Shown here piece by piece: positions 9,418 through 16,892 of a stretch of DNA of 64,000 nt (position 1 is its first letter; each line of letters starts with the position of its first letter). Made by a program: the position numbers and the translations under genes. The DNA is from Thermus composti. Lineage in GTDB: Bacteria > Deinococcota > Deinococci > Deinococcales > Thermaceae. The DNA is taken from assembly GCF_014647535.1 (NCBI RefSeq), contig NZ_BMPJ01000005.1, forward strand, positions 1 to 64,000, in the 5' to 3' direction. Under the pieces are notes generated by a model. The model did no database searches, was not told the DNA's origin, and saw only the letters and a program-made list of their open reading frames with translations.

Positions 9418-10686
9418 TCAGGGCGTGAGCCGGTGCCGGTCCCGGGGGAAGGCCCGGGCGTAGCGGACGTTGGGGAGGCCCAGAAGCTTCTGGGTGAGGC
9501 GCTCGGCCCCGATGGCGAAGCCCCCGTGGGGGGGCATGCCGTACTTGAAGACCTCCAGGTACCCCCGGAAGCTTTCGGGGTCCATGCCCTTGGCCTTCAG
9601 GCTTTCCAGAAGCTCCTCGTAGCGGTGGATGCGCTGGCCTCCCGAGGTGATCTCCAGGCCGCGGAAGAGGAGGTCAAAGCTCCTGGTGGTGCCGTCCTCC
9701 TCGGGGTAGGTGTAGAAGGGGCGCACCGAGCGGGGGTAGCGGGTGACGAAGAGCCAGTCCGAGCCCCAACGTTCCTTGGCGTACTCCCCCAGGAGGCGCT
9801 CCGCCTCCTCGGAGAGGTCCTGGCCCGCGGGGTAGCCCAGCTCCTCCTTGAGGATCCTTCTGGCCTCGGCGTGGGTGAGGCGGGGGATGTCTTTGGGGAA
9901 GGAGGGCCACGCTGCTTCCAGGAGGCGGATCTCGTTCCCCGCCGTCTGCAGGGCCTCTTCCAGCATCTCCGCCAAAAGCTCTTCCTCTAGGCGCATGAGG
10001 TCTTCTTCGCTGCCGATAAAGCCCATCTCCACGTCCAGGGAGAGGTACTCGTTGAGGTGGCGGCTGGTGTTGTGCTCTTCCATGCGCCACACGGGGGCCA
10101 CCTCGTAGACCCGTTCAAAGACCCCCACCAGGATCTGCTTGTAAAGCTGGGGGGACTGGGCCAGGTAGGCCCTTTGCTCAAAGTAGTCCACCCCAAATAG
10201 CCCGCTCCCCCCCTCGGCCCCCGCCCGCACCACCTTGGGGGTGAAGACCTCGGTGAAGTCCTGCCGGTCCAAATAGCGGCGGAAGCCCCGCACCAAGGCG
10301 GCCTGGACCTTGAGGGGGGCCCGGGCCTTTTCCCCCCTTAGGGTCACGTAGCGGTACTCCAGGAGGGTGTCGGGGTTCGCCCGCCACTCCTCCTTGGGGA
10401 TCTCCACGGGGGTGGGCTCGAGGGCGGGGGAGAGGACCTCCACCTCCTTGGCCTGGACCTCGAGGCCCCCCGGGGCCTTGGCGCTTTCCACCACCACCCC
10501 CCGCACCCTCAGGGCGGACTCGGGCAAGGGGAGCTTGAGCCCGCCGGTGACCACCTGGACCACCCCGCTTCGGTCCCTGAGGAGGAGAAACTGCACCTTC
10601 CCCAGGTCTCTTCGCCAGTGGAGGAACCCCCAAAGCTCCACCTCTTGGCCGATGTGTTGCTTTAAGTCTCTGACCAGTACCCGCAT
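9418..10686 (-). CDS. aspS2: Non-discriminating aspartyl-tRNA synthetase 2 (archaeal type)
   Basis: A 422-residue class IIb synthetase, much shorter than bacterial AspRS (about 580), and lacking the bacterial GAD insertion. It has an N-terminal OB fold for the anticodon, motif 2 around VYEVAPVWRMEEHNTSRHLNEY, and motif 3 GGFAIGAERLTQKLLGL. In Thermus thermophilus such an enzyme charges both tRNA(Asp) and tRNA(Asn) with aspartate, and GatCAB then makes Asn-tRNA(Asn). That specificity is taken from the family. TTAAGGAGG precedes the ATG. A leader peptide and hairpin lie upstream. Confidence 0.92.
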   Translation of the reverse strand: MRVLVRDLKQHIGQEVELWGFLHWRRDLGKVQFLLLRDRSGVVQVVTGGLKLPLPESALRVRGVVVESAKAPGGLEVQAKEVEVLSPALEPTPVEIPKEEWRANPDTLLEYRYVTLRGEKARAPLKVQAALVRGFRRYLDRQDFTEVFTPKVVRAGAEGGSGLFGVDYFEQRAYLAQSPQLYKQILVGVFERVYEVAPVWRMEEHNTSRHLNEYLSLDVEMGFIGSEEDLMRLEEELLAEMLEEALQTAGNEIRLLEAAWPSFPKDIPRLTHAEARRILKEELGYPAGQDLSEEAERLLGEYAKERWGSDWLFVTRYPRSVRPFYTYPEEDGTTRSFDLLFRGLEITSGGQRIHRYEELLESLKAKGMDPESFRGYLEVFKYGMPPHGGFAIGAERLTQKLLGLPNVRYARAFPRDRHRLTP

Positions 10687-10706
10687 GGCGGCCTCCTTAA
10701 GCTTTG

Positions 10707-10736
10707 GCCCCCCCGGCCATGGAGGACCGGGGGGGC
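10707..10736 (-). terminator. Candidate attenuator hairpin upstream of aspS2
   Basis: A perfect 10-bp stem (GCCCCCCCGG at 10736-10727 with CCGGGGGGGC at 10716-10707) has a 10-base loop. It sits between the Asn-containing leader ORF and the aspS2 ribosome binding site. CAAAGC follows instead of a U run, so termination efficiency is uncertain. Its left arm can alternatively pair with GGGGGGC at 10753-10747. Confidence 0.55.
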
Positions 10737-10753
10737 TTGGTGCCTCGCCCCCC

Positions 10754-10786
10754 TTAGCCGGCGTTGTTGCCGATGAGAGGGCCCAT
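10754..10786 (-). CDS. Candidate 10-residue leader peptide with two Asn codons upstream of aspS2
   Basis: The minus strand reads MGPLIGNNAG and stops with TAA. The two AAC codons (10768-10763) end nine bases before the TAA stop. The ATG lies about four bases after the predicted transcription start and lacks a Shine-Dalgarno, so it would be read as a nearly leaderless mRNA. Tandem Asn codons fit an Asn-tRNA sensing leader for a synthetase that feeds Asn-tRNA formation. It is too short to judge by coding statistics. Confidence 0.5.
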   Translation of the reverse strand: MGPLIGNNAG

Positions 10787-10796
10787 GTTGGGGTTA

Positions 10797-10825
10797 AGTT
10801 TAGGGGTTTGTGCCCCCGGGGTCAA
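10797..10825 (-). promoter_or_regulatory. Promoter of the aspS2 leader
   Basis: On the minus strand TTGACC (10825-10820), a 17-base spacer and TAAACT (10802-10797) form a good sigma-70-type promoter inside the 3-prime end of tatD. Transcription would start near 10790, just upstream of the leader peptide ATG. Confidence 0.65.
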
Positions 10826-11576
10826 GCCAGCGGAAGCAGGCCGCGGCGTTCCAGTCGGTGAGGGCCTCCGCCTCGGCGAAGGAAAGGCCCCTTACCTCCG
10901 CGAGCTTCTCCAGGGTGAAGCGCACGTGGTGGGGACGGTTCCGCCTGCCCCGGTGGGGCTCTGGGGGGAGGAAGGGGGTGTCGGTTTCCACCAGGAGGCG
11001 CTCTTCAGGAAGCCTTTTCGCCGCTTCCCTTAGGGCCTCGTTCTTCTTGTAGGTGAGGGGGCCAGCGAAGCTGAAGTAGGCGCCCACCTTGAGGCCTGCT
11101 TCCTCGAGGGCGGGGTGGCCGGAGAAAGCGTGGAGGACCACCCGCTTGGGCCGGTGGAGAAGGAGCCAGCCCGCCAGGTCCTCTTCCGCCTTGCCGTCCC
11201 GGCTCCGCACGTGGAGGACGAGGGGAAGGTCTAGCTCCTCCGCCAAGGCCGCCTGGAAGTCCAGGGCCTTGAGCTGGGCGGCCTTTGTCTCCGGGGTCCA
11301 GTAGTAATCCAGACCGGTCTCCCCGATGGCCCGCACCCGCTCCTTTTGGGCGTAGTGGCGGAGGGCCTCCATGACCTCGGGGGAGAGGAGGTGGGCGCTC
11401 GTGGGGTGGAGGCCCACCGCGGCGTAGACGTTCCCCTGGGCGAGGTTTAGGGTTTTTTCCCAGCGGCTTGGGTCCACCCCCAGGGTGAGGACGGCCCGGA
11501 GCTCCCCCAGGTGCCTTTGGGCCTCCTCCAGCTCTTCGGGCTCCAGGAAGTCCAGGTGGGCGTGGGTGTCGGTCAT
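10800..11576 (-). CDS. tatD: TatD family metal-dependent deoxyribonuclease
   Basis: 258 residues from the ATG at 11576. A longer in-frame reading from 11723 lacks family sequence. MTDTHAHLDF carries the first metal-binding histidines. GETGLDYYW supplies the conserved Glu, followed by LVLHVRSRDG, VVLHAFSG and LLVETDTPFL, all TatD landmarks. TatD proteins are cytoplasmic 3-prime exonucleases acting on DNA or RNA. Its 3-prime end contains the aspS2 leader promoter. Confidence 0.9.
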   Translation of the reverse strand: MTDTHAHLDFLEPEELEEAQRHLGELRAVLTLGVDPSRWEKTLNLAQGNVYAAVGLHPTSAHLLSPEVMEALRHYAQKERVRAIGETGLDYYWTPETKAAQLKALDFQAALAEELDLPLVLHVRSRDGKAEEDLAGWLLLHRPKRVVLHAFSGHPALEEAGLKVGAYFSFAGPLTYKKNEALREAAKRLPEERLLVETDTPFLPPEPHRGRRNRPHHVRFTLEKLAEVRGLSFAEAEALTDWNAAACFRWLDPGGTNP

Positions 11577-11609
11577 GGGCCTCACTCTACCGTAGAAGGG
11601 GGACAAGCC

Positions 11610-11819
11610 ATGGCCTTTTGGCTCTCCTCCTTGCGGTCTGCGCCCCGGCCCTCCTGGGGGTGGACCCCGAGCGGCTCCCTTAGGCTTCCGGGAAGCCTCT
11701 TTGGGGCCTTCCACACCGCCCACCTGGCCCTGACCGACCTCCGCACCGGGGAGAGGCGCTTCCTGGAGGTTTCCGAGGGCCTACCCTTCGTGGCCGGGGC
11801 CTTCCGCCCCTTGGAGTAA
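11610..11819 (+). pseudogene. Decayed AttH/CrtC-like secreted hydrolase fragment
   Basis: An ATG at 11610 follows a purine-rich ribosome site. In frame it reads poorly at first, but one added T in the T4 run at 11616-11619 would give a signal peptide (MAF then LALLLAVCAPALLGVDPERLP). Further on, the original frame reads AFHTAHLALTDLRTGERRF, which resembles the FLAHFAVTD region of AttH-domain secreted hydrolases, and then stops. At least one frameshift and a large deletion are implied. The family match is short, so the identity is tentative. Confidence 0.5.
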
Positions 11820-11825
11820 GCGTGC

Positions 11826-11831
11826 TATACT
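11826..11831 (+). promoter_or_regulatory. -10 box of the flavodoxin-like gene
   Basis: TATACT, a five-of-six match, lies 17 bases before the GTG start. No convincing -35 is seen. Confidence 0.4.
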
Positions 11832-11848
11832 AAAAGAGGTTTATACGG

Positions 11849-12511
11849 GTGATATTTATGAGTTTACGCGTGCTTGGCGTCAACGCATCGGCACGGACGG
11901 ACGGGTTTACGGCGGAGCTTTTAGACGAGGTGCTGGAGGCGGCCAGGCGCAAGGGGGCCCTCACCGAGCGCCTGGATTTGGTGAAGTATCCCTTTCCCTT
12001 TTGCGCCGGGAACTACTCTCAAGACCCCGCTTCCTGCGGCCCCGAGACCTGTGTCCAGGGGCCCTGGGACGGGTTTGGCAAGGTGGCGGAGAAACTTCTA
12101 GGGGCCGACGCCGTGGTCTTCGCCACCCCGGTCTATTGGTTTAGCGTCTCCGCTCGGATGAAGGCCCTTTTGGAGCGGATGACCTCCATGGAGAACCAGG
12201 GCCTCCTCAACCTGGGCAAGCCCATGGCCCTTTTGGCGGTGGCGGAGGAGGAGGGGGCGAGCCAGGCTTTGGCCCAGATGCTCCTTCCCTTGAGCTACAT
12301 GGGCTTCGTCCTCGCCCCCCTGGGCCTGGTCTACGCCCACCGAAAGGGGATGGGAAGCCTAAGGGAAACCCCCGAGCTTCTGGAGGACGCCCGGATCGCC
12401 GGGGAAAACCTGGTCCTCATGGCGGAGAGGCTCCGGGGGGCCTCCTTCCAAGAACCCCTTCCCAGCTACCTTTACCGCTCGCCCTCCGTGGCCCGGGTGG
12501 CGGGGGACTAA
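11849..12511 (+). CDS. NADPH-dependent FMN reductase / iron-sulfur flavoprotein-like protein
   Basis: A 220-residue flavodoxin-fold protein. The N-terminal phosphate-binding loop is LGVNASARTDGFTAELL, and the second FMN loop ATPVYWFSVSARMKALLER is typical of the NADPH-dependent FMN reductase superfamily. The CAGNYSQDPASCGPETC stretch has three cysteines at the usual CxxC position of related flavoproteins, but not the compact 4Fe-4S motif. The GTG at 11849 has AGAGGT nine bases upstream; ATG at 11858 is the alternative start. The redox partner is unknown. Confidence 0.8.
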   Translation: MIFMSLRVLGVNASARTDGFTAELLDEVLEAARRKGALTERLDLVKYPFPFCAGNYSQDPASCGPETCVQGPWDGFGKVAEKLLGADAVVFATPVYWFSVSARMKALLERMTSMENQGLLNLGKPMALLAVAEEEGASQALAQMLLPLSYMGFVLAPLGLVYAHRKGMGSLRETPELLEDARIAGENLVLMAERLRGASFQEPLPSYLYRSPSVARVAGD

Positions 12512-12514
12512 GTA

Positions 12515-12549
12515 CCCCACCGCGGCTTTCGCCGCGGTGGGGGCCCCAA
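12515..12549 (+). terminator. GTACCCCACCG-type hairpin, copy 1
   Basis: A perfect 12-bp stem (12515-12526 with 12531-12542) with a TTTC loop follows the flavodoxin-like gene by three bases. The flanks GTA before and GGCCCCAAAAGG after recur at 50460-50498. There is no U run, so it is a terminator or mRNA-stabilising element by position. Confidence 0.65.
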
Positions 12550-12581
12550 AAGGAGCTTCCCAAGCCCCATTTCGGGTGTCC

Positions 12582-12596
12582 CGTGTTACGAAACCA
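12582..12596. repeat. Dispersed CGTGTTRCGAAAYCA motif, copy 1
   Basis: CGTGTTACGAAACCA lies just beyond the tsaB stop. A 13-of-15 match lies at 36509-36523, also at a gene-end junction. The function is unknown. Confidence 0.35.
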
Positions 12597-12608
12597 CCGT
12601 GCGGCCGC

Positions 12609-13157
12609 TTAGAGGTAAAGGGGTTCTAGGCCTTCCCGGGCGTAGGGCAAAAGCTCGTAAAGGGCCCTGGGGTCCGGGGGAGGGTCTAGGAGAAGGCCCC
12701 TTTGGGGAAGCTCCTCCGCCTTGAGCTTCCTCGGGGGCAGGACCTCCACGGGCTTTCCCCCCCGCTTCAGGTAGGTGGCCCCGTAGTAGAGCCGGTTTCG
12801 GGCGGTGAAGAGGGGGGTGAGGGGAGGCCCTCCTTCTTCCAGGAAGGGCCAGCAGGCGGCGAGGAGGGAACGCACCCCATAGACCCTGGCCCCTTGGGCC
12901 AAGGCCACCCCGAGCCCCGCCGCCAGGGCGATCCTTAGGCCCGTGTAGGAACCGGGGCCTTCCCCCAGGACCAGGGCGCCGATCTCGCTCCTCTTTGCCC
13001 CTACCTCCGCCAAGACCTCCTCCAGGAGGCCGAAGAGGGCCTCCTCGTGCCGCCTTCCCAGGCGCACCACCCGGCCCACCCCTTCCTCCCCCCGGAAAAG
13101 CCCCAGGGAGAGGTAGGGGGTGGCGGTATCCAGGGTCAGGGTCCACATCCTCCCCAT
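12609..13157 (-). CDS. tsaB: tRNA threonylcarbamoyladenosine biosynthesis protein TsaB
   Basis: A 182-residue ASKHA-fold protein starting MGRMWTLTLDTATPYLSLGL. It has LVLGEGPGSYTGLRIALAAGLGVAL, the hallmark of TsaB/YeaZ. TsaB supports TsaD in forming t6A37 on tRNAs reading ANN codons. It is shorter than E. coli TsaB (231), with a reduced C-terminal part, which is common in Deinococcota. AGGAGG precedes the ATG at 13157; a second ATG at 13148 is possible. Confidence 0.9.
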   Translation of the reverse strand: MGRMWTLTLDTATPYLSLGLFRGEEGVGRVVRLGRRHEEALFGLLEEVLAEVGAKRSEIGALVLGEGPGSYTGLRIALAAGLGVALAQGARVYGVRSLLAACWPFLEEGGPPLTPLFTARNRLYYGATYLKRGGKPVEVLPPRKLKAEELPQRGLLLDPPPDPRALYELLPYAREGLEPLYL

Positions 13158-13172
13158 CCTAGGGCCTCCTGC

Positions 13173-13178
13173 TATACT
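13173..13178 (+). promoter_or_regulatory. -10 box of the sugar ABC transporter operon
   Basis: TATACT lies five bases before an ATG (13184) that opens a two-codon ORF and ten bases before the permease ATG (13189). No clear -35 is present. Confidence 0.45.
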
Positions 13179-13183
13179 CCGGC

Positions 13184-13192
13184 ATGGAATGA
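13184..13192 (+). other. Minimal leaderless ORF (Met-Glu-stop) overlapping the permease start
   Basis: ATG GAA TGA begins where the transcript should start. Its TGA overlaps the permease ATG (ATGA at 13189-13192). The permease lacks a Shine-Dalgarno, so ribosomes may reach it by coupling. This could be chance. Confidence 0.3.
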
Positions 13193-14385
13193 GGACCTAT
13201 CCCCTGCACTGGGCCTTGGGCGTGGGGGTGTTCCTCGCCCTCGGCCTCTACGCCCAAAGGCTGGGCTTTCTCCCCGCCTGGGGGGCGTGGAGCCTGTGGG
13301 CCGGGTACCTCTTTTTTGCCCTCTGGGGACTCCGTTGGGGAGGTTGGCGGGCCGTGCCCCTCGCCCTCGGGCTTTTGGCGCCGCTCTTCCCGCCCCTGGC
13401 TTTTCTCGGGCCCTTGGGCGCCGCCTTGTCCTTGGGGCGGGCCCTTCCGGAGAAGGCCCAGGCCGCCTTTTACGGCTGGGCCCTAGTCTGGCCAGCCCTC
13501 GCCCTCCTTCTGGTGTGGCAGGTTTTCCCCACCTTCTACGCCTTTTACCTCAGCCTGTTTGACCGGGTGAACTTCCTCAGGCCCGCGGCCTTCGCCGGGC
13601 TCCAGAACTACCGGATCCTCCTGGAGGACCCCCTCTTCTGGCGCGCCTTGGGCAACACCTTCTGGTACGTGGTCTTCACCGTGCCCACGGGGCTTCTCCT
13701 CGCCACCTTCGTCGCCATCCTCCTCAACACCCAGGTGGCCTTTCTTGGGCTATACCGGACCCTCTTCTTCCTTCCCTACATCACCGCCCTGACCGCCGCG
13801 GCCGCCGTGTGGCGCTGGATCTACCACCCCGAGTTCGGCTTCCTCAACTGGCTCCTCCACACCCCGGGCCTGGACTGGCTCAACACCCCCACCGGGGTCT
13901 TCGCCTTGCTTCTGCGCCCCTTGGGGGTGGAGCTTCAAGGCTTCCTTGCGGGGCCCAGCCTGGCCTTCGTGGCCGTCATGGCCATGAGCGTGTGGCACTT
14001 CCTGGGCTACCAGGTGGTGATCCTCCTGGCGGGGCTTCAGGCCATCCCCAAGGAGTACTACGAGGCCGCCGAGTTGGACGGGGCGAGCTTCTTCCAGAAG
14101 CACCGCCTCATCACCTGGCCCCTCCTTTCCCCCACCACCTTCTTCCTCTTCACCCTGGGGCTCATCGGCGCCTTCCAGGTCTTCACCCAGGTCTACGTCC
14201 TCACCCCTACGGGCGGGGTGCTGCAGGACACCCTGACCCTGACCTTCTACCTCTACAACAAGGGCTTCCGCGACTCGGACTTCTCCTACGCCAGCGCCAT
14301 CGCCATGGTGACCTTCCTGGTGATCCTGGTCCTGACCCTGGTCCAGCGGCGGCTTTTGGAGAAGCGGGTGAACTATGAGATCTAA
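13189..14385 (+). CDS. Sugar ABC transporter permease, MalF type
   Basis: 398 residues with an N-terminal block of helices, then the conserved binding-protein-dependent permease domain. The cytoplasmic EAA loop is EYYEAAELDGASFFQKHRLITWPLL (about residues 286-310). The longer reading from 13120 has no family support, so the ATG at 13189 is preferred. It overlaps the MalG-type gene by 11 bases and precedes the binding protein gene. No ATPase gene is nearby; a shared sugar ATPase encoded elsewhere is likely. The sugar cannot be deduced. Confidence 0.9.
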   Translation: MRTYPLHWALGVGVFLALGLYAQRLGFLPAWGAWSLWAGYLFFALWGLRWGGWRAVPLALGLLAPLFPPLAFLGPLGAALSLGRALPEKAQAAFYGWALVWPALALLLVWQVFPTFYAFYLSLFDRVNFLRPAAFAGLQNYRILLEDPLFWRALGNTFWYVVFTVPTGLLLATFVAILLNTQVAFLGLYRTLFFLPYITALTAAAAVWRWIYHPEFGFLNWLLHTPGLDWLNTPTGVFALLLRPLGVELQGFLAGPSLAFVAVMAMSVWHFLGYQVVILLAGLQAIPKEYYEAAELDGASFFQKHRLITWPLLSPTTFFLFTLGLIGAFQVFTQVYVLTPTGGVLQDTLTLTFYLYNKGFRDSDFSYASAIAMVTFLVILVLTLVQRRLLEKRVNYEI

Positions 14386-15568
14386 GGCGGCGCGTCTTAT
14401 CGTGCACCTCGTTCTCCTTGCGGGGGGAGGGGTGATGGCCTTCCCCTTCTACTGGATGCTGGCCACGAGCTTCAAAAGCCCCCAGGAGGCCCTCCAGGCG
14501 GAGCCGGTCTGGGTTCCCGAACGGATGAAGCCCATGAACTGGCTCAAGGCGGCGAGGCTTGGGGATAGCTCCCTCTTTGGGGGCCTTGGCCCTGGGCGGA
14601 GCGTGGCCCTCTTCTTCCCCGGGCCCGAGGCAAAGCCCCCAAAGGCCCTCGTGCCCCGCTCCCCGGGGGCCTTCTTTGACCCCGTGGCCGACGGGACGAG
14701 GGTGGAGGTGGCCCGAGGGGAGGGGGGGTGGTGGGTCCGCCTCACCAACACGGGGGAGGCCGGCTTCCGCCGGGTTCCCCTGGTGGTTCTCTGGCCCAAG
14801 GAGGTGCCCTTGGAGCCTCCCCTGCCCCCGGACGCCCGCCGCTCCCAGGGGGAGTACTGGCGGCTGGAGTGGGTGAACGCGGTGCCCGGGGCCTTGGGGT
14901 ACGTGTTCCACAACTACCTCGAGGCCTGGGACGCCGCCCCCTGGGGCCGGTACTTTTTCGTAAGCTTCTTCACCGCCTCCGTCCAGGTGGTGGTGGGCCT
15001 CTTCCTCGCGGCCCTGGCCGCCTTCGCCCTGGCCCGGATCCCCTTCCCGGGGAAGGAGGCTGTCTTCGTCCTCGTCCTGGCCACGATGATGGTGCCGGGT
15101 GAGGTCCTCCTCATCCCCAACTACGTCCTCCTCGCCCGGCTGGGCTGGCTGGACACGTTCTACGCCCTCATCGTCCCTTGGCTCGCCTCGGTCTTCGGCA
15201 TCTTCCTCTTGCGGCAGTTTTACCTTTCCCTTCCCCAGGACCTCTTTGACGCCGCCCGCATCGACGGGGCGGGGTACCTGACCCAGCTTTTCCGCATCGC
15301 CTTGCCCCTGAGCGTGCCCGGCCTTGTCTCCTACGGCATCTTCACCTTCCTCGGGGCCTACAACGCCCTGCTTTGGCCCTTGATCGTCACCCAGAGTCCG
15401 GAGATGCGCACGGTGCAGCTCGGGCTCCTCGCCTTTGTCTCCGAGGCGGGCTCGGACTACGGGGCCCTGATGGCCGCAAGCGCCTTCGTCATCGCCCCTG
15501 TGGTCCTGGGCTACTTCGTGGCCCAGAGGCAGTTCATCCAGGGAATCGCCCGCACGGGGCTGAAGTGA
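14375..15568 (+). CDS. Sugar ABC transporter permease, MalG type, with a large periplasmic insertion
   Basis: 397 residues, against about 280 for usual MalG-type permeases. Helix 1 (about residues 8-28) carries MAFPFYWMLATSFKS. About 120 extra residues follow (roughly 55-175), beta-rich and without hydrophobic helices. They include FFDPVADGTRVEVARGEGG and VRLTNTGEAGFR. The remaining helices and the EAA loop DLFDAARIDGAGYLTQLFRI are normal. The insert should lie outside the membrane, near the binding protein. Confidence 0.9.
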   Translation: MRSKAARLIVHLVLLAGGGVMAFPFYWMLATSFKSPQEALQAEPVWVPERMKPMNWLKAARLGDSSLFGGLGPGRSVALFFPGPEAKPPKALVPRSPGAFFDPVADGTRVEVARGEGGWWVRLTNTGEAGFRRVPLVVLWPKEVPLEPPLPPDARRSQGEYWRLEWVNAVPGALGYVFHNYLEAWDAAPWGRYFFVSFFTASVQVVVGLFLAALAAFALARIPFPGKEAVFVLVLATMMVPGEVLLIPNYVLLARLGWLDTFYALIVPWLASVFGIFLLRQFYLSLPQDLFDAARIDGAGYLTQLFRIALPLSVPGLVSYGIFTFLGAYNALLWPLIVTQSPEMRTVQLGLLAFVSEAGSDYGALMAASAFVIAPVVLGYFVAQRQFIQGIARTGLK

Positions 15569-15623
15569 GCTTGAAGGGGCCCTGACAGGAAGCAGGGTAT
15601 ATTTTCCCCGGAGGTATGAGGGG

Positions 15624-16877
15624 ATGAAGAAGGCGCTTGTGCTGGTGGCAGCGCTGGGCGTGGCCTTCGCCCAGCAGGTCAAGCCGGAGGACGTGATCAA
15701 GGGGCAGTGCGCCAAGGCCAAGGTGGTGGCCGAGCTCTGGCACGGCTTCACCGGCGGGGCCCCTAAGGCGGCTTTGGAGAACCTGGTGGTGGAGTTCAAC
15801 AAGGGCCAACAGGGGCGGTGCGTCCGCCCCGTGCCCCAGGGGGGGTACCGGGACCTTTCCACCAAGATAAAGGCGGCCTTCGCCGCCGGGAAGGTGCCCA
15901 CCATGGCCCAGGCCTTTGAGAACAATATCGCCCTCTACCTCGAGGCCAAGGCCCTCCTGCCCATAGAGTCTCTGGGGGTCAGGCTCCAGGGGGTGAACCT
16001 TGCCTTCTTGAACGCCGTCCGCTTCGGGGGCGTAGTCTACGGGGTGCCCTTCAACAAGAGCATCCAGGTTCTCTACTACAACAAGGACCTCCTAAAGAAG
16101 CACGGGGTCCCTGTGCCCGCAACCCTCGAGGAGTTCGTGGCCGCCGCCAAGAAGCTCTCCCGAGCCGAGGGCGGCCCCGTCTACTGGTTCCAGCCCGACG
16201 CTTCTACCTTCGCCTACTTCTTCTTCAACCTGGGCGGGAGCTACCTCAAGGACGGGAAGCTCGTGCTGAACTCCAAGGAGGCGGTGGAGGCCCTCACCCT
16301 CCTGCAAAACGGGGTCAAGGAGGGGTGGGCCAAGCCCATCACCTCTGGCTACATCAACCAGAACCTGGGCTCGGGGCCCTACGCCTTCAGCGTGGACACC
16401 TCCGCCGGCTACACCTACTACCTGCAGGCGGCCAAGTTTGACCTGGGGGTGGCCACCCTGCCGGGCCGGACTAAGGGCCAGCCGGGTTACGGCCTCGTCC
16501 AGGGCACCAACCTGGTGGTCTTCCGCCAGGCCCCCAAGGAGGAACAGGCGGTGGCCAAGGACTTCCTGGAGTTTGTCCTCTCGCCCAGGGCTCAGGCGGT
16601 CTTCGCCACGGCCACGGGCTACGTGCCCGTCACCGAGGGGGCCCTAAAGGACCCCGTCTACCAGGCCTACGCCGCCGAAAACCCCGACTACGTCACCTTC
16701 GTGCGCCAGAGCCGCTACGCCAAGTTTGAGCCCGCCTTGGCGGAGTGGGAGCAGATCCGCTTTGACATCCTGGGCCAGGCCATCAAGGAGGCCATCCTCA
16801 ACAAGGCCGACCCCAAGGCGGCCTTGGACAGGGCCCAGAAGCTGGCCGAAGACCTCCTCTCCGGCAGGACCCGTTAG
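15624..16877 (+). CDS. Sugar ABC transporter substrate-binding protein, UgpB-like
   Basis: 417 residues with a clear signal peptide (MKKALVLVAALGVAFAQQ). The mature part resembles family 1 solute-binding proteins: AELWHGFTGG near the N-terminus, YGVPFNKSIQVLYYNKDLLKKHGV in the middle, and SGRTR at the end. The pattern is close to glycerol-phosphate and oligosaccharide binders such as UgpB. GGAGG lies nine bases before the ATG. A -10-like TATATT (15598-15603) could give it extra transcription. A terminator follows. Confidence 0.9.
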   Translation: MKKALVLVAALGVAFAQQVKPEDVIKGQCAKAKVVAELWHGFTGGAPKAALENLVVEFNKGQQGRCVRPVPQGGYRDLSTKIKAAFAAGKVPTMAQAFENNIALYLEAKALLPIESLGVRLQGVNLAFLNAVRFGGVVYGVPFNKSIQVLYYNKDLLKKHGVPVPATLEEFVAAAKKLSRAEGGPVYWFQPDASTFAYFFFNLGGSYLKDGKLVLNSKEAVEALTLLQNGVKEGWAKPITSGYINQNLGSGPYAFSVDTSAGYTYYLQAAKFDLGVATLPGRTKGQPGYGLVQGTNLVVFRQAPKEEQAVAKDFLEFVLSPRAQAVFATATGYVPVTEGALKDPVYQAYAAENPDYVTFVRQSRYAKFEPALAEWEQIRFDILGQAIKEAILNKADPKAALDRAQKLAEDLLSGRTR

Positions 16878-16892
16878 GGGATTCAAGCCCGG

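Noticed and set aside
13120-13188. Upstream extension of the MalF-type permease
   Set aside because: The extra residues are antisense to tsaB and its start region and precede the mapped -10 box.
14207-15925. 572-residue minus-strand ORF over the sugar permease and binding-protein genes
   Set aside because: Lies antisense to two well-supported transporter genes and has no recognisable domain.
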